NCBI RefSeq assembly: GCF_902459745.1
Contig: NZ_CABPSJ010000002.1
Span: 901,637 to 965,636 of the forward strand
Source of the DNA: Pandoraea communis
Lineage (GTDB): Bacteria > Pseudomonadota > Gammaproteobacteria > Burkholderiales > Burkholderiaceae
Direction: 5' to 3'
Length of the DNA stretch: 64,000 nt
Positions 45,613-58,919 of the stretch are shown one piece after another. Below the pieces are notes generated by a model. The model was not told where the DNA came from. It made no database searches and saw nothing but the letters and a program-made list of their open reading frames with translations. The first letter of the stretch is position 1. Every line of letters begins with the position of its first letter. A program made the translations under genes and the position numbers.

Positions 45613-46587
45613 TTATTTACCTTCGCCCTTTTCCAGGCGCAGCAGCATGAGCTTGGACAGCGCCAGCACCACAAAGGTGATGAAGAAGAGAATCAGACCG
45701 AGTTCCATCAACGCCGACGTGTGCAGGCCGGGGCCCGCTTCGGCGAATTCATTGGCAAGTGCCGAGGTGATGCTGTTACCCGGCGAAAACAGCGAAATGT
45801 TATCGAGCAAGTTCGTATTGCCGATCACGAAGGTGACGGCCATGGTTTCGCCGAGCGCGCGGCCCAGGCCCAGCATGACGCCGCCGATGACACCCGTCTT
45901 CGTGAAGGGCAGCACCACGCGCCACATCACCTCCCAGGTCGTGCAACCAATGCCGTAGGCCGACTCCTTGAGCAGCACGGGCGTGACTTCGAACACGTCG
46001 CGCATGACCGAGGCGATGTACGGAATGATCATGATCGCGAGGATCACGCCGGCGGGCAGGATACCGATGCCGAGCGGCGGGCCCTGGAACAGCGCACCGA
46101 TCACCGGCACATTGCCAAGCAGCGCACCCAGCGGCTTCTGGAAGTACTGGCTGAAGATCGGGGCGAAGACCAGCAGGCCCCACATCCCGTAGACGATACT
46201 CGGGATGGCAGCGAGCAGCTCGATGGCCGTGCCGAGCGGGCGGCGCAGCCACACGGGCGAGAGTTCAGTCAAAAACAGGGCAATGCCGAAGCTCACAGGC
46301 ACGGCGATGAAGAGGGCGATGATGGACGTGACGATCGTGCCGTAGATAGGCACGAGCGCGCCGAATTGTTCTGCAGGAGGATCCCAGTCCTTCGTCCACA
46401 GGAAGGCGAAGCCAAACTTTTGAATCGACGGCAGCGCGCTGATGATCAGCGACACGATGATGCCACCGAGTAAAAGCAGTGTGACGAGAGCGGCGCCGCG
46501 AGTCAGCATCGCGAAAAGAAAGTCGCCTACGGAAGACGGAGCGCGCTGCGCGCCCGGTGTTGCGAGGGAACTGGTGGCTTCTGCCAT
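45613..46587 (-). CDS. pstC: Phosphate ABC transporter permease PstC
   Basis: 324 residues with six membrane segments. The PstC-type motifs [22 protein letters not shown] and the EAA loop [20 protein letters not shown] are present. It forms the inner-membrane channel with PstA. It starts 136 bp after the pstS stop, with a stem-loop in the gap that probably lowers expression relative to pstS. Confidence 0.96.
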   Translation of the reverse strand: MAEATSSLATPGAQRAPSSVGDFLFAMLTRGAALVTLLLLGGIIVSLIISALPSIQKFGFAFLWTKDWDPPAEQFGALVPIYGTIVTSIIALFIAVPVSFGIALFLTELSPVWLRRPLGTAIELLAAIPSIVYGMWGLLVFAPIFSQYFQKPLGALLGNVPVIGALFQGPPLGIGILPAGVILAIMIIPYIASVMRDVFEVTPVLLKESAYGIGCTTWEVMWRVVLPFTKTGVIGGVMLGLGRALGETMAVTFVIGNTNLLDNISLFSPGNSITSALANEFAEAGPGLHTSALMELGLILFFITFVVLALSKLMLLRLEKGEGK

Positions 46588-46676
46588 GATGTCGTCTCAG
46601 CGTGAGCGCGCCGCCAGCCGTTGCCAGATCGGAGTTCGGGCTTCGGAACAGGCGGCGCGGATATTGCCGGTTTTGA

Positions 46677-46712
46677 GGTGCCAGGCAACACAACAGTGCA
46701 TTGCCCGGCACC
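46677..46712 (-). terminator. Stem-loop between pstS and pstC (probable attenuator)
   Basis: GGTGCCAGGCAA (46677-46688) and TTGCCCGGCACC (46701-46712) pair over 12 bp with one mismatch and a 12-nt loop, directly after the pstS stop. There is only a weak U-tract. Such intercistronic hairpins commonly let the periplasmic binding protein be made in excess over the membrane subunits. Confidence 0.6.
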
Positions 46713-46723
46713 TGCAAGGTGCT

Positions 46724-47758
46724 TTAGATGCCAGCCTTGGTGGCCGACTCGGCAACCTTCGCCTTCCAGCCAGCACGGATCTGCTTCAGAACAGCTTCCG
46801 GCAGCGGAATGTAGTCCAGTTCCTTAGCCGTGTTCACGCCGTTCTTGAACGACCAGTCGAAGAACTTGAGCACTTCGGCGCTTTGCGCTTCCTTGCCGGC
46901 ATCAGCCTTCTGGTGCACGAGCACGAAGGTGGCAGCCACGATCGGCCACGACTTGTCGCCCTTCTCGTTGGTCAGGATCTGGTAGAACGTCTTCGACCAT
47001 TCGGCCTTGGCGGCAGCGGCAGCGAACGTCTCGGCGGTCGGCTCGACCGTCTTGCCTTCCGCGTTCGTCAGGGCCGTGTACGTCAGCTTGTTCTGCTTGG
47101 CGTAGGCCGACTCGACATAGCCGATGGCGCCCGGCAGACGTTGCACGAAGGCGGCGACGCCGTCGTTGCCCTTACCACCCGTACCCGTCGGCCAGTTGAC
47201 CGTCGTGCCTTCGCCAACCTTGCTCTTCCATTCGGCGTTGACCTTCGACAGGTAGTTCGTGAACACGAAGCTCGTGCCCGAACCGTCGGCGCGGCGAACC
47301 ACGGCGATATCGGTATCCGGCAGCTTGACCTTCGGGTTCAGCTTGGCGATGGCCGGATCGTTCCACTTCTTGATCTTGCCCAGGTAGATGTCGCCCAGCA
47401 CTTCGCCCGACAGGACCAACTCGCCCGCCTTCACACCCGGCACGTTGATGACCGGCACAATGCCGCCGACAACCGTCGGGAACTGGAACAGGCCTTGCTT
47501 GGCCAGCTCTTCATCGGTCAGCGGAGCGTCCGAACCGGCGAAATCGACGGTCTTTGCCTGAATTTGCTTGATGCCGCCCGACGAACCGATGCCTTGATAG
47601 TTGACCTTGTTGGAGGTCGACTTTTGGTAAGCGTCGGCCCACTTGGTGTAGATCGGAGCAGCAAACGTGCTGCCTGCGCCGGTAATCTCGCCCGCAATCG
47701 CGCCAGCGGCGAACAGAACGCCAGCCAGGCCGGCAATCGCAGTCTTCATCAGCTTCAT
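46724..47758 (-). CDS. pstS: Periplasmic phosphate-binding protein PstS
   Basis: 344 residues. The signal peptide [20 protein letters not shown] is cleaved near AIAG|E. The mature protein opens [18 protein letters not shown], the phosphate-ligand signature of PstS, and [16 protein letters not shown] supplies the second ligand loop. It delivers phosphate to PstCA. First gene of the pstSCAB-phoUBR operon, with a candidate Pho box about 60-77 bp before the ATG. Confidence 0.97.
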   Translation of the reverse strand: MKLMKTAIAGLAGVLFAAGAIAGEITGAGSTFAAPIYTKWADAYQKSTSNKVNYQGIGSSGGIKQIQAKTVDFAGSDAPLTDEELAKQGLFQFPTVVGGIVPVINVPGVKAGELVLSGEVLGDIYLGKIKKWNDPAIAKLNPKVKLPDTDIAVVRRADGSGTSFVFTNYLSKVNAEWKSKVGEGTTVNWPTGTGGKGNDGVAAFVQRLPGAIGYVESAYAKQNKLTYTALTNAEGKTVEPTAETFAAAAAKAEWSKTFYQILTNEKGDKSWPIVAATFVLVHQKADAGKEAQSAEVLKFFDWSFKNGVNTAKELDYIPLPEAVLKQIRAGWKAKVAESATKAGI

Positions 47759-47817
47759 GGATTTCTCCGAGTTGGTGTGGTACAGCGTGTGGATGATTCG
47801 AAGAATAGGTTCAGAAT

Positions 47818-47835
47818 GTGACAGTAATGTGTCAT
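47818..47835 (-). promoter_or_regulatory. Candidate PhoB box upstream of pstS
   Basis: Reverse strand ATGACACATTACTGTCAC: one perfect CTGTCAC half-site and a weaker TGACACA half-site 11 bp before it. Its position before pstS is exactly where a Pho box is expected. Confidence 0.6.
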
Positions 47836-48234
47836 TTTCGAAACCTCACAATATTCGCGTCACAGAGCCGCCTCGGAATCGTCACATTGCATGCACTTCC
47901 CCTCCGCCCATGAGGACTTCCTAAGATCGTTGATTGGCGCGGGTTTCGGCGTGCTCCCCCAGCGTTTTTGGGGATGCAAGACGCGTGTTCGGCACGCGTG
48001 TCAGCCTCGTGACAATGACGAAGAAGTGTCGGAATTGGTCTGACAATGCGCAGCGCGCGCTGTCACAAATGTGAACGTACGGCGCAGTACATTGCCATGT
48101 TGGGAATCTGGCGATACGAACGATATGGGCGAGCCGCCAGAAGGGCTGCCGCCAGGAAGAGGTCGTTCGTTGAGTCCGGGAGAAGCCATTGCCTGCCGCC
48201 ACACACGGTGACGGCCGCTGAGGTCAAAGACCGA
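47836..48234. other. Gene-free gap between pstS and glmM
   Basis: About 400 bp with no supportable gene. It holds a hairpin ACGCGTG/CACGCGT (47981-47987, 47993-47999) and a CCCCCA/TTGGGG stem (about 47956-47972) that may end glmM transcription, and an isolated + strand CTGTCAC half-site (about 48059) with a poor partner. The pstS promoter must lie at its left side. Confidence 0.5.
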
Positions 48235-49578
48235 TCATGCCGCCGTTTTGACGATGTTTGCCAGTTGTTGGGCGAAGGAAGAGGCCTGTGAATCCTCTCT
48301 CGCCTCGACCATCACGCGCAGCACCGGCTCGGTTCCCGAAGCACGGATCAGCACGCGCCCCGTGTCTCCCAGCTTGGCCTCGATGGCATCACGCTCGGCG
48401 ACCAGACGGCTGTCGCTCTGCCAATCGTACCCAGCTGGCGTGCGTACATTGATCATGTGCTGCGGGAACAGACGCACCCCATCCAGCAATTTCGCCAGCG
48501 GCTTGTTGTCCGCGCGGCGAATGGCCGCGAGTACCTGTAGGGCCGAGATGATCCCGTCGCCCGTGGTGTGCTTGTCCAGACACAGGATGTGGCCGGAGCC
48601 TTCCGCGCCGATCTGCCAGCCGTGCTTGTACAGTTGCTCAAGCACGTAGCGGTCACCGACCTTGGCGCGCACAAACGGCACGCCCAACCCCTTGAGCGCG
48701 ACTTCCACCGCCATGTTGGTCATCAGCGTGCCCACCGCACCCTGCACACCACCGCTGTCCAGACGGTCCTTGACCAGCAGATACAGGAGTTCGTCGCCGT
48801 TATAGAGGCGCCCTGCCCCGTCGACGATCTGCAGGCGATCAGCGTCACCATCGAGCGCTACGCCGAGATCTGCGTGATTTGCCCGGACGGCGCGCATGAG
48901 TGCATCGGGTGCCGTCGCGCCGCAGTCCTGGTTGATGTTGAAGCCGTTCGGGTGGTTGCCGATCGCGATGACTTCGGCGCCCAACTCATGGAACACATGC
49001 GGGGCAATGTGATATGCCGCGCCGTTGGCGCAATCGACCACGATCTTCATGCCCCGAAGGTCGAATTCATTCGGGAACGTGCTCTTGCAAAACTCGATGT
49101 AGCGGCCCGCCGCGTCATCCAGGCGGCGTGCCTTACCAAGCTGCTCGGAGCGCACGCACGTCATCGGATTGTCCAGCTCAGCTTCGATCTCGAGCTCGGT
49201 CTGGTCCGGGAGCTTGTTGCCGTCTGCCGAGAAGAACTTGATGCCGTTGTCGTGGTACGGATTGTGCGACGCACTGATGACCACACCTGCTGCCAGACGC
49301 AACGCCCGCGTGAGGTACGCCACCGCCGGCGTAGGCATCGGGCCCGCCAACATGGTATCGACGCCTGCGGCAGCGAATCCGGCCTCCAACGCGGCTTCGA
49401 GCATATAACCGGAAACACGCGTGTCTTTGCCGATCAATACGGTCGGGCGGCCCGTCGTCTGACTCCCCGCAAGCGCGCGCCCAGCCGCATAACCGAGCCG
49501 CAGCACGAAATCCGGCGTGATCGGGCTCTCGCCCACCGTGCCGCGAATACCATCGGTTCCAAAATAGCGTCGTTTCAT
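48235..49578 (-). CDS. glmM: Phosphoglucosamine mutase GlmM
   Basis: 447 residues starting [16 protein letters not shown], the standard GlmM N-terminus; the frame is open further upstream but that part lacks family sequence. Catalytic Ser104 is in [13 protein letters not shown], the Mg-binding loop is DGDADR, and the C-terminal phosphate-binding loop is [16 protein letters not shown]. It converts glucosamine-6-phosphate to glucosamine-1-phosphate for peptidoglycan and LPS precursors. It lies 193 bp after folP in the order ftsH-folP-glmM, as in E. coli. Confidence 0.96.
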   Translation of the reverse strand: MKRRYFGTDGIRGTVGESPITPDFVLRLGYAAGRALAGSQTTGRPTVLIGKDTRVSGYMLEAALEAGFAAAGVDTMLAGPMPTPAVAYLTRALRLAAGVVISASHNPYHDNGIKFFSADGNKLPDQTELEIEAELDNPMTCVRSEQLGKARRLDDAAGRYIEFCKSTFPNEFDLRGMKIVVDCANGAAYHIAPHVFHELGAEVIAIGNHPNGFNINQDCGATAPDALMRAVRANHADLGVALDGDADRLQIVDGAGRLYNGDELLYLLVKDRLDSGGVQGAVGTLMTNMAVEVALKGLGVPFVRAKVGDRYVLEQLYKHGWQIGAEGSGHILCLDKHTTGDGIISALQVLAAIRRADNKPLAKLLDGVRLFPQHMINVRTPAGYDWQSDSRLVAERDAIEAKLGDTGRVLIRASGTEPVLRVMVEAREDSQASSFAQQLANIVKTAA

Positions 49579-49771
49579 TGTTGCATTGTTCCCTGTTGAT
49601 ACGTCGCGCCGGTTGACGATTCGTACGCGCGCGTCTTTCGTTTTCTTCGTACCGTGTGTCATCGGACGATGCGGTACCGCACCGCCATTTTCCATGACAT
49701 GCGTCCCCGCTCGGTCCCCGTCCGATTTTGCCGGGTTCGCCGTGGTCTGATCGACGCAGCCCGCGTCGGCC

Positions 49772-50701
49772 TTACTCGGCGTCGCGCACGGCTTGCCACA
49801 CCTTGAGAGCATCGACCGTCTCGGCGACGTCGTGTACACGTACGATGGCGGCACCTTGCTGCGCGGCGCACATCGCGGCGGCAACGCTTGCCACCTGGCG
49901 CTCCTGCGGCGACTGGCGTCCCGTGATTTCGCCGAGCATCCGCTTTCGCGACATCCCGACGAGCAACGGGAGGCCATCGCGCGACAGCACCCGCAAGTGT
50001 TTGAGCAAGGCGAGATTATGAGCGAGACTCTTGCCGAAGCCGAATCCTGGGTCCAGATACAGGCGCGTGGGCGCAACACCCGCCGAGAGCAACGTGTCCA
50101 CCCGGCCGTCGAGGAAGGCCGCAACTTCGGTGACGACATCGGTGTAGATCGGCGCGTCCTGCATGGTTTTGGGGTCGTGCAGCATGTGCATGATGCACAG
50201 CGCCGCCTCGCTGTCGCGCACTGCGTCGATAGCGCCCGGCTGCTGGAATCCCCAGATATCGTTGATCATGTCCGCGCCGGCGGCCAGTACGGCTCGCATG
50301 ACGCCCGGTTTGTAAGTATCAATCGACAGCGGTACGCCACAGTCGCGCAACGCTTCGACAATCGGCACCACACGCTCGAGTTCGGCGTCTTCCGGCAACG
50401 CCTCGGCACCTGGGCGGGTCGACTCACCGCCAATGTCCAGGATGTCGGCACCGTCGGCGATCAACTGCTCTGCATGGCGCAGCGCGGCGTCGCGGGCGAC
50501 GAACTTGCCACCGTCGGAAAACGAGTCCGGTGTCACATTCAGGATGCCCATGACGTGAACCCGGCGGGCATCGAGCCGGAATCGTGGCCCGAATGCCAGC
50601 GAGTCGGACTTGACCGGGGTATCGGATGTCTCACCCGACACTGCGATGTCATCTGTGCCAGAAGGGGGAGAAAGCATGGGTTGCGACTGCTCGGAGGACA
50701 T
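49772..50701 (-). CDS. folP: Dihydropteroate synthase FolP
   Basis: 309 residues with an N-terminal extension of about 45 residues. Both DHPS signatures are present: [15 protein letters not shown] and [13 protein letters not shown]. Later motifs [16 protein letters not shown] and [11 protein letters not shown] supply pterin and pABA-binding residues. It condenses pABA with dihydropterin pyrophosphate in folate synthesis, and is the sulfonamide target. It lies between ftsH and glmM; a terminator after ftsH means it has its own promoter in 50702-50910. Confidence 0.95.
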   Translation of the reverse strand: MSSEQSQPMLSPPSGTDDIAVSGETSDTPVKSDSLAFGPRFRLDARRVHVMGILNVTPDSFSDGGKFVARDAALRHAEQLIADGADILDIGGESTRPGAEALPEDAELERVVPIVEALRDCGVPLSIDTYKPGVMRAVLAAGADMINDIWGFQQPGAIDAVRDSEAALCIMHMLHDPKTMQDAPIYTDVVTEVAAFLDGRVDTLLSAGVAPTRLYLDPGFGFGKSLAHNLALLKHLRVLSRDGLPLLVGMSRKRMLGEITGRQSPQERQVASVAAAMCAAQQGAAIVRVHDVAETVDALKVWQAVRDAE

Positions 50702-50910
50702 TCGGAAGCTCGTAGCTCAGTAAGACGTATAGAGCAGCCCATTCGCGGAGAACGGATCTGCGCGCCCGGGGCACCGGGCATTGGCGTATGGCCGTAATGT
50801 TACCGGAATCGCCCGCCGTATCGACGGCGGAAACACTCCGTAACACCGAATTTACCCACATCCCTGGTATGGCCGCACTCAGCCGCCGGCAACACTGCCC
50901 CAGAATGCAA

Positions 50911-50935
50911 AAAGACCGGCGAGAGGCCGGTCTTT
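50911..50935 (-). terminator. Terminator downstream of ftsH
   Basis: AAAGACCGGC (50911-50920), loop GAGAG, GCCGGTCTTT (50926-50935): a 10-bp perfect stem, followed on the reverse strand by a T-run. It lies 38 nt after the ftsH stop. Confidence 0.9.
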
Positions 50936-50972
50936 CTGGGATGACAGCACTTTCGCCTGCCAAGGCGTCCGT

Positions 50973-52847
<1,875 letters not shown>

Positions 52848-52966
52848 AGCGTTGCTCCTTCATGAAATCGCTTCGCGCCAAGAATTCATTCTAATCCACT
52901 CGAAGGCGCACCGCCATAGTGATTCTCTACCGCCACCATAGCGCCAGTGCGCCGGTTTGACGGGCA

Positions 52967-53617
52967 TCAACCCGGATTTTTCAGACCCCGACCGAGAATG
53001 AACGTTTCGGAAGATTTGTCCCGTGACGCCTTGGGCTTACGCGGCGCCACCGTTTTGAACTGATGTTTGAACTTTTCGACAATCTGGCTATAGCCGCTGC
53101 CGTGAAAACATTTGACCAGTAATGCCCCCTCTGGTTTCAGGTGGCGCTGAGCAAAATCCAACGCGAGATCGCACAAATGCTCGATTCGCGCCGCATCGGC
53201 CGATGCCACACCCGACAAGTTGGGGGCCATATCGGAAACTACAAGGTCAACTTTGCGTCCCGCCACAATTTCTTCCAACTGCTCGAGCACGCTGTCCTCG
53301 CGGAAATCGCCCTGCAGGAAGTGGACGTCGGCAATCGGCTCCATCGGCAGAATATCCAGCGCGATGATGGTGCCGTCGATGCCCCCCTCGACCCGCTTGC
53401 CGCCCGCGAGCTTGTTGCGCGCGTACTGACTCCAGCTGCCGGGGGTCGACCCGAGGTCGACAATGATCTGGCCCGGCTTGATCAGCCGGTCCTGCTCGTC
53501 GATCTCTTTGAGTTTGTACGCTGCGCGGGCCCGATAGCCTTCGCGCTGCGCCATTTTGACGTAGGGATCGTTGATGTGATCGTGCAGCCACGCGTGGCTG
53601 AAACGGTTTTTTGCCAT
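52967..53617 (-). CDS. rlmE: 23S rRNA 2'-O-methyltransferase RlmE (RrmJ/FtsJ)
   Basis: 216 residues. The SAM-binding motif is [14 protein letters not shown], the catalytic K-D-K-E tetrad is visible as Lys in AAYKLKEID, Asp in [11 protein letters not shown], Lys in ALLVKCFHG and Glu in SSETFILG. It methylates U2552 of 23S rRNA late in 50S assembly. Upstream of ftsH on the same strand and divergent from yhbY across 139 bp. Confidence 0.96.
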   Translation of the reverse strand: MAKNRFSHAWLHDHINDPYVKMAQREGYRARAAYKLKEIDEQDRLIKPGQIIVDLGSTPGSWSQYARNKLAGGKRVEGGIDGTIIALDILPMEPIADVHFLQGDFREDSVLEQLEEIVAGRKVDLVVSDMAPNLSGVASADAARIEHLCDLALDFAQRHLKPEGALLVKCFHGSGYSQIVEKFKHQFKTVAPRKPKASRDKSSETFILGRGLKNPG

Positions 53618-53756
53618 AATTCTTCAAAAACGCTGCGAATTTGCAGGATAATACGCCCTTGCGCGCCCAAAATCCGTTAGCCAGCCAGCAGTCGCTACAG
53701 GCGTTCCGGCCACCGTTTGCGGGCGCATCCTAACTCGTTTGTCTCGTCTGTCTTCT

Positions 53757-54257
53757 ATGCCCGCTTTGACCCTGACCCCGGCGCAACGCGCCGACTTGCG
53801 CTCCGCCGCCCATGCGCTGAATCCTGTCGTTCTGATCGGCGCCGACGGCTTGACGCCGGCGGTGCTCAAGGAAATCGACGGCGCCCTTAAGGCCCACGAA
53901 CTGATCAAGGTGCGTGTTTTCGGCGACGAACGCGACGCGCGCGTGGCCATCTACGAATCCATCTGCGACCAACTCGGTGCAGCGCCGGTGCAACACATCG
54001 GCAAGCTGCTTGTCCTGTACCGCCCCACGCCGGACGAAAAGGAAATGCCGGTTCGCGGCAGAACCAGCGGCACTGGCGCAACGGTCAAGGGCCGTGCTCC
54101 GCGTACCGTCACGGTCGTCAAGAGCAGCACCAACGCCGGACGTCGCCCCACAGTCAAGAAAGTCACCGTCGCCGGCAACGAGCGCATGACCGCGGGTGGT
54201 ATCGTCAAGCGCGCCAAAAAGCGCCAGACCAGCGTCAAGCGCCAGCGCAACGACTAA
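53757..54257 (+). CDS. yhbY: YhbY-family CRM RNA-binding protein
   Basis: 166 residues from the ATG at 53757. The CRM domain (about 1-97) opens LTPAQRADLRSAAHALNPVVLIGADGLTPAVLKEID and includes HELIKVRVFGD. A basic, low-complexity tail (about 100-166, rich in K, R, T and G) follows and is longer than in E. coli YhbY, which is about 97 residues. It probably binds pre-50S ribosomal RNA, fitting its place beside rlmE. Confidence 0.92.
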   Translation: MPALTLTPAQRADLRSAAHALNPVVLIGADGLTPAVLKEIDGALKAHELIKVRVFGDERDARVAIYESICDQLGAAPVQHIGKLLVLYRPTPDEKEMPVRGRTSGTGATVKGRAPRTVTVVKSSTNAGRRPTVKKVTVAGNERMTAGGIVKRAKKRQTSVKRQRND

Positions 54258-54301
54258 GCAGATGGCGGCGGATCAAGCACGTTCCGCCAGCCCTCGAAAA
54301 G

Positions 54302-54333
54302 ACGCGCCCTGACATCGTCGGGCGCGTTTTTTA
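54302..54333 (+). terminator. Terminator downstream of yhbY
   Basis: ACGCGCCC (54302-54309) pairs with GGGCGCGT (54320-54327), with an inner GAC/GTC pair, followed by TTTTTT. It lies 45 nt after the yhbY stop. Confidence 0.9.
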
Positions 54334-54393
54334 TTGGGTGTCGCGATTAGGCGGCAAGCCGTGAAGCCCGCACCGTCGCGCGCCCTGCGGCAT

Positions 54394-54909
54394 TTAGCCG
54401 CGTACCGGCTGACGCCAGATCAGCGCAATGCCAAGCAGGCTTTGCAGCAAATAAATACCGCTGGAAATGCCGTGGAGCATGCCGAAGCGCGCAGCAAAGG
54501 GCGACTGACCGATCTCAACACCGGACGCTTGCGCCTGTGCACGCAGATCCGCCATGAATGGCTGCAAGCCAAACCAGCTGACCAGCACACAGACCATCAT
54601 CGCTACCGCCAGCCAGCGCAGGCCGCGATAGCAGCGCGCAGCGCGGGCATCGCTCGTGCGGGCGATAAGTGCCGTTGCGAGCCAGACCAGCAGCACTCCG
54701 CAAACCAGGCTCAGCCAGGCTTGTGTGTGAAACAGCCGGCCCGCGACCGTGCCGGCCATCGTGCGAGACTCCAGCACGACGAAGAGCGTGGGCGCAACGA
54801 TATAGCCGATGGCCCACTGACTACCGCACCAGACGGTCGCGATCAGGCGGAACAGACGTTCGAGCCGCGGCGCGCCGCCAGTTGACGTCACGTCAGACGT
54901 AGCGGACAT
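54394..54909 (-). CDS. DUF4149-type membrane protein
   Basis: 171 residues from the ATG at 54909, with four likely membrane segments. The early motif [23 protein letters not shown] and the late [13 protein letters not shown]-like segment (here [21 protein letters not shown]) identify the DUF4149 family, widespread next to greA and yhbY in betaproteobacteria. Function unknown. The start overlaps the end of greA by 17 bp, so it is translationally coupled to it. Confidence 0.85.
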   Translation of the reverse strand: MSATSDVTSTGGAPRLERLFRLIATVWCGSQWAIGYIVAPTLFVVLESRTMAGTVAGRLFHTQAWLSLVCGVLLVWLATALIARTSDARAARCYRGLRWLAVAMMVCVLVSWFGLQPFMADLRAQAQASGVEIGQSPFAARFGMLHGISSGIYLLQSLLGIALIWRQPVRG

Positions 54910-55369
54910 CGATGATCTCGTACTCACGCACACCGCTCGGGGCCTGCACTTCGGCCACGTCGCCTGCGTACTTACCGATGAGCGCCCGCGCGATCGGCGA
55001 ACTCACCGAAATCTTGCCGTGCTCCAGATCGGCTTCATCGTCGCCCACGATCTGATACTGAACCGTGCCGCCGTTCTCGAGGTCTTCGAGTTCGACCGTG
55101 GCGGCAAACACCACGCGACCTTCGGCATCGAGTACCGACGGATCGATGATTTGGGCCGCTGAGAGCTTCGATTCGAGATCGGCAATGCGCCCCTCGATAA
55201 AACCCTGTTTCTCCTTCGCGGCGTCGTACTCCGCGTTTTCCGACAGATCACCCTGCGCACGGGCTTCAGCAATCGCAGTGATCACGTTCGGACGTTCGAC
55301 GGACTTCAGGCGGTGCAGCTCTTCCTTGAGCAGCTCCGCGCCCCGTTTGGTCAGAGGAATGGTACTCAT
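54893..55369 (-). CDS. greA: Transcription elongation factor GreA
   Basis: 158 residues from [18 protein letters not shown]. The N-terminal coiled coil holds the acidic tip ([19 protein letters not shown]) and the C-terminal FKBP-like globular domain ends [18 protein letters not shown]. It rescues backtracked RNA polymerase by stimulating transcript cleavage. A candidate promoter lies about 100 bp upstream, so it need not depend on the carB transcript 290 bp above. Confidence 0.95.
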   Translation of the reverse strand: MSTIPLTKRGAELLKEELHRLKSVERPNVITAIAEARAQGDLSENAEYDAAKEKQGFIEGRIADLESKLSAAQIIDPSVLDAEGRVVFAATVELEDLENGGTVQYQIVGDDEADLEHGKISVSSPIARALIGKYAGDVAEVQAPSGVREYEIIDVRYV

Positions 55370-55468
55370 GCGCGTTGTTCCGAAAGACAAAAAAATTGCC
55401 GCAGCAAAGCCGCATTCGCACTTTTCGCGAACGCCGCTTGACCGCGGCTGTGACACCTATGTGGCGTT

Positions 55469-55496
55469 AGTGTAGCAGAGTTGTCGACGCTGCCAA
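55469..55496 (-). promoter_or_regulatory. Candidate sigma-70 promoter for greA
   Basis: Reverse strand TTGGCA (55496-55491), 16-bp spacer, TACACT (55474-55469). The -35 region overlaps a 9-bp stem (ACGCTGCCA at 55487-55495 with TGGCAGCGT at 55506-55514) that may also act as a weak terminator after carB. Confidence 0.5.
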
Positions 55497-55658
55497 CCGG
55501 AGGGCTGGCAGCGTGGCATTCCGCTATAGATGGAGCATTGGTCGCCACCGACGGAGATCGGTTCCCCGGCGTGCGCGCCATATTTTTGAGACTTCGCCCA
55601 GGGTAGCGAACCACGCCCGGGCATATCCCTCGCTTACCCGCCTCGGGCGGGCGGGCAT

Positions 55659-58600
55659 TCAGGCCGGCAGCAAAGCGTGCAGGCCCTGGAGATCGTACAC
55701 CTCGAGGTTCTGCAGATACTTCAGGCCCTCCACTGCCGCACGGGCACCCGAGATCGTCGTGTAATACGTGACCTTGTGTGCTTGTGCCGACATACGGATC
55801 GAGCGCGAATCGGCAATTGCCGTACGGGTCTCGTCCACCGTAGTGAACACGAGGGCAATCTCGCCGTTCTTGATCATGTCGACAATGTGCGGACGACCGT
55901 CCTTCACCTTGTTGACCACGCGCACCGGGATGCCGGCCGCTTCGATCGCTGCCGCCGTGCCGCGCGTGGCCACAATCGGGTAGCCCAGCGCGTGCAGCAT
56001 GCGCGCGACTTCGACGGCGCGCGGCTTGTCGGCATCCTTGACCGTGAGCAGCACCGTACCCGAGGCCGGCAGGCGCGAGCCAGCAGCCAGTTGCGACTTG
56101 AAGAGCGCCTCACCGAACGTGCGGCCGACACCCATCACCTCACCCGTCGAGCGCATTTCCGGTCCGAGCACCGGGTCGACGCCCGGGAACTTCACGAACG
56201 GGAACACGGCTTCCTTGACGCTGAAGTACGGCGGCGTCACTTCGCTCGTCACGCCTTGCGACTTGAGCGACTGGCCAACCATCGCGCGAGCGGCGATCTT
56301 GGCCAGTTGGCGGCCGGTCGCCTTCGAGACATACGGCACCGTACGCGACGCGCGCGGGTTCACTTCCAGCACGTAGATCGTGTCGACGCCGCTGCCCTGT
56401 TGAATCGCGAACTGCACGTTCATCAGGCCTACCACGTTGAGCGCACGGGCCATCGCGGCCGTCTGACGCTTGAGTTCGGCGATCGTCTCGGCCGACAGCG
56501 AGTAAGGCGGCAGCGAGCAAGCCGAGTCGCCCGAGTGGACGCCCGCCTGTTCGATGTGCTCCATCACGCCGCCGATGTAGACATCCGTGCCGTCCGAGAT
56601 GCAGTCGACGTCGCACTCGATGGCGTCGTCGAGGAAGCGGTCGAGCAGCACAGGGCTGTCGTTGCTCACCTTGACGGCTTCGCGCATGTAGCGCTCGAGG
56701 TCGCGCGGTTCGTGGACGATTTCCATGGCACGGCCACCCAGCACGTACGACGGACGCACAACCAGCGGATAACCGATTTCGGCGGCGAGCTTCAGCGCCT
56801 GGTCTTCGGCACGGGCGGTACGGTTCGGCGGCTGACGCAGACCGAGATCATGCAGCAGCTTCTGGAAGCGCTCGCGGTCTTCGGCGGCGTCGATCATGTC
56901 GGGGCTCGTGCCGACGATGGGCACACCGTTCGCTTCGAGATCGAGGGCGAGCTTGAGCGGGGTCTGACCACCGTATTGCACGATCACGCCGACCGGCTTT
57001 TCGAGGTCGACGATTTCCAGCACGTCTTCCAGCGTCACCGGCTCGAAGTACAGACGATCCGACGTATCGTAGTCCGTCGACACCGTTTCCGGGTTGCAGT
57101 TGACCATGATGGTCTCGTACCCGTCGTCACGCAGCGCGAGGGCCGCGTGCACGCAGCAGTAATCGAACTCGATACCCTGACCAATACGGTTCGGGCCGCC
57201 GCCCAGCACCATGACCTTCTTCTTGTTGGTCGGCTGGGCTTCGCACTCTTCCTCATAGGTCGAGTACATATAAGCGGTGTTGGTCGAGAACTCCGCGGCA
57301 CAGGTGTCCACACGCTTGTAGACCGGGCGCACCTTCTGTGCGATGCGGGCGCGGCGCACGGCGGTCTGGTCGGTGCCGAGCAGCTTGGCCAGGCGGCGAT
57401 CCGAGAAACCGCTCTGCTTGAGGAAGCGCAGTTCGTCGGTCGTCAGGCTTTCCAGTGTGCGGCCAGCCAGTGCCTGTTCCTTCTTGACGATGGCTTCGAG
57501 CTGGGCGAGGAACCACGGGTCAATGGCCGTCTCGGCGTACACCTCTTCGAGGCTCATCCCCAGGCGGAATGCATCGCCCACGTACCAGATACGGTCCGGG
57601 CCCGGCTCGCCGATTTCGGCAACGATCTCGTCGCGGTCGGTCGACTTTTCATCCAGACCGTCCACGCCGACTTCCAGACCGCGCATGGCCTTCTGGAACG
57701 ATTCCTGGAACGTGCGGCCCATGGCCATCACTTCGCCAACCGACTTCATCTGCGTCGTCAGGCGGGGGTCGGCTTCGCGGAACTTCTCGAAGGCAAAGCG
57801 CGGCACCTTGGTCACGACGTAGTCGATGGTCGGTTCGAACGAGGCCGGCGTGGCTCCGCCGGTGATCTCGTTGCGCAGTTCGTCGAGCGTGTAACCGATC
57901 GCCAGCTTGGCGGCGATCTTCGCGATCGGGAAGCCAGTCGCCTTCGAGGCGAGGGCCGAAGAGCGCGACACACGCGGGTTCATTTCGATGACGACCATAC
58001 GGCCGTCCTTCGGGTTGATCGAGAACTGGACGTTCGAGCCGCCCGTCTCCACGCCGATTTCGCGCAACACTGCCAGCGATGCATTACGCAGCAGTTGGTA
58101 TTCCTTGTCGGTCAGCGTCTGGGCCGGTGCGACAGTGATCGAGTCGCCGGTGTGGACCCCCATCGGGTCGAGGTTCTCGATCGAGCAAACGATGATGCAG
58201 TTATCGGCGCGGTCGCGCACAACTTCCATCTCGTATTCCTTCCAGCCCAGCAGCGACTCTTCGATGAGCAGTTCGCGCGTGGGCGAGAGGTCGAGGCCGC
58301 GCTTGCAGATCTCTTCGAATTCTTCGCGATTGTAGGCAATGCCGCCGCCCGAGCCGCCGAGCGTGAACGACGGGCGGATTACCATCGGGTAGCCGCTACC
58401 GCCGATTTCAGCCGTGATCTGGGCCTGCACGGCGAGGGCGTCTTCCATCGAGTGGGCGATGCCCGACTTGGCCGAACCGAGACCGATCTTGGTCATCGCG
58501 TCCTTGAACTTCAGACGGTCTTCGGCTTTGTCGATGGCTTCCGGCGACGCGCCGATCAGTTCCACCTTGTACTTGTCGAGCACGCCGTGGCGATGCAGGT

Positions 58601-58901
58601 CGAGCGCGCAATTAAGCGCGGTCTGGCCACCCATCGTCGGCAGGATGGCATCCGGGCGTTCCTTGGCGATGATGCGCTCGACGACTTCCCAAGTAATCGG
58701 TTCGATGTAGGTCACATCGGCCGTGTCCGGGTCGGTCATGATCGTGGCAGGGTTGCTGTTGATCAGGATGACCTTGTAGCCTTCCTCGCGCAGTGCCTTG
58801 CAGGCTTGTGCGCCGGAATAGTCGAATTCGCATGCCTGACCGATGATGATCGGGCCGGCGCCGATGATGAGGATGCTCTTGATGTCTGTGCGCTTTGGCA
58901 T
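55659..58901 (-). CDS. carB: Carbamoyl phosphate synthase large subunit CarB
   Basis: 1080 residues of two homologous ATP-grasp halves. The N-half opens [30 protein letters not shown], and the second half repeats the pattern as [19 protein letters not shown]; the C-terminal MGS-like allosteric domain contains [22 protein letters not shown]. With CarA it makes carbamoyl phosphate for pyrimidines and arginine. Separated from carA by a LysE-type exporter gene, which ends 18 bp before carB. Confidence 0.97.
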   Translation of the reverse strand: MPKRTDIKSILIIGAGPIIIGQACEFDYSGAQACKALREEGYKVILINSNPATIMTDPDTADVTYIEPITWEVVERIIAKERPDAILPTMGGQTALNCALDLHRHGVLDKYKVELIGASPEAIDKAEDRLKFKDAMTKIGLGSAKSGIAHSMEDALAVQAQITAEIGGSGYPMVIRPSFTLGGSGGGIAYNREEFEEICKRGLDLSPTRELLIEESLLGWKEYEMEVVRDRADNCIIVCSIENLDPMGVHTGDSITVAPAQTLTDKEYQLLRNASLAVLREIGVETGGSNVQFSINPKDGRMVVIEMNPRVSRSSALASKATGFPIAKIAAKLAIGYTLDELRNEITGGATPASFEPTIDYVVTKVPRFAFEKFREADPRLTTQMKSVGEVMAMGRTFQESFQKAMRGLEVGVDGLDEKSTDRDEIVAEIGEPGPDRIWYVGDAFRLGMSLEEVYAETAIDPWFLAQLEAIVKKEQALAGRTLESLTTDELRFLKQSGFSDRRLAKLLGTDQTAVRRARIAQKVRPVYKRVDTCAAEFSTNTAYMYSTYEEECEAQPTNKKKVMVLGGGPNRIGQGIEFDYCCVHAALALRDDGYETIMVNCNPETVSTDYDTSDRLYFEPVTLEDVLEIVDLEKPVGVIVQYGGQTPLKLALDLEANGVPIVGTSPDMIDAAEDRERFQKLLHDLGLRQPPNRTARAEDQALKLAAEIGYPLVVRPSYVLGGRAMEIVHEPRDLERYMREAVKVSNDSPVLLDRFLDDAIECDVDCISDGTDVYIGGVMEHIEQAGVHSGDSACSLPPYSLSAETIAELKRQTAAMARALNVVGLMNVQFAIQQGSGVDTIYVLEVNPRASRTVPYVSKATGRQLAKIAARAMVGQSLKSQGVTSEVTPPYFSVKEAVFPFVKFPGVDPVLGPEMRSTGEVMGVGRTFGEALFKSQLAAGSRLPASGTVLLTVKDADKPRAVEVARMLHALGYPIVATRGTAAAIEAAGIPVRVVNKVKDGRPHIVDMIKNGEIALVFTTVDETRTAIADSRSIRMSAQAHKVTYYTTISGARAAVEGLKYLQNLEVYDLQGLHALLPA

Positions 58902-58919
58902 AACGTTCTCAACAAAAAT

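Noticed and set aside
45148-47821. Long + strand frames (441 and 459 codons) opposite pstA, pstC and pstS
   Set aside because: Antisense to certain pst genes, His/Arg/Gln-rich, no family features.
48059-48076. CTGTCAC half-site as a further Pho box between pstS and glmM
   Set aside because: It faces away from pstS, the second half-site (GTGAACG) is poor and no + strand gene follows.
49579-50139. N-terminal extension of glmM to 634 codons
   Set aside because: It overlaps folP in another frame and the family begins at [13 protein letters not shown].
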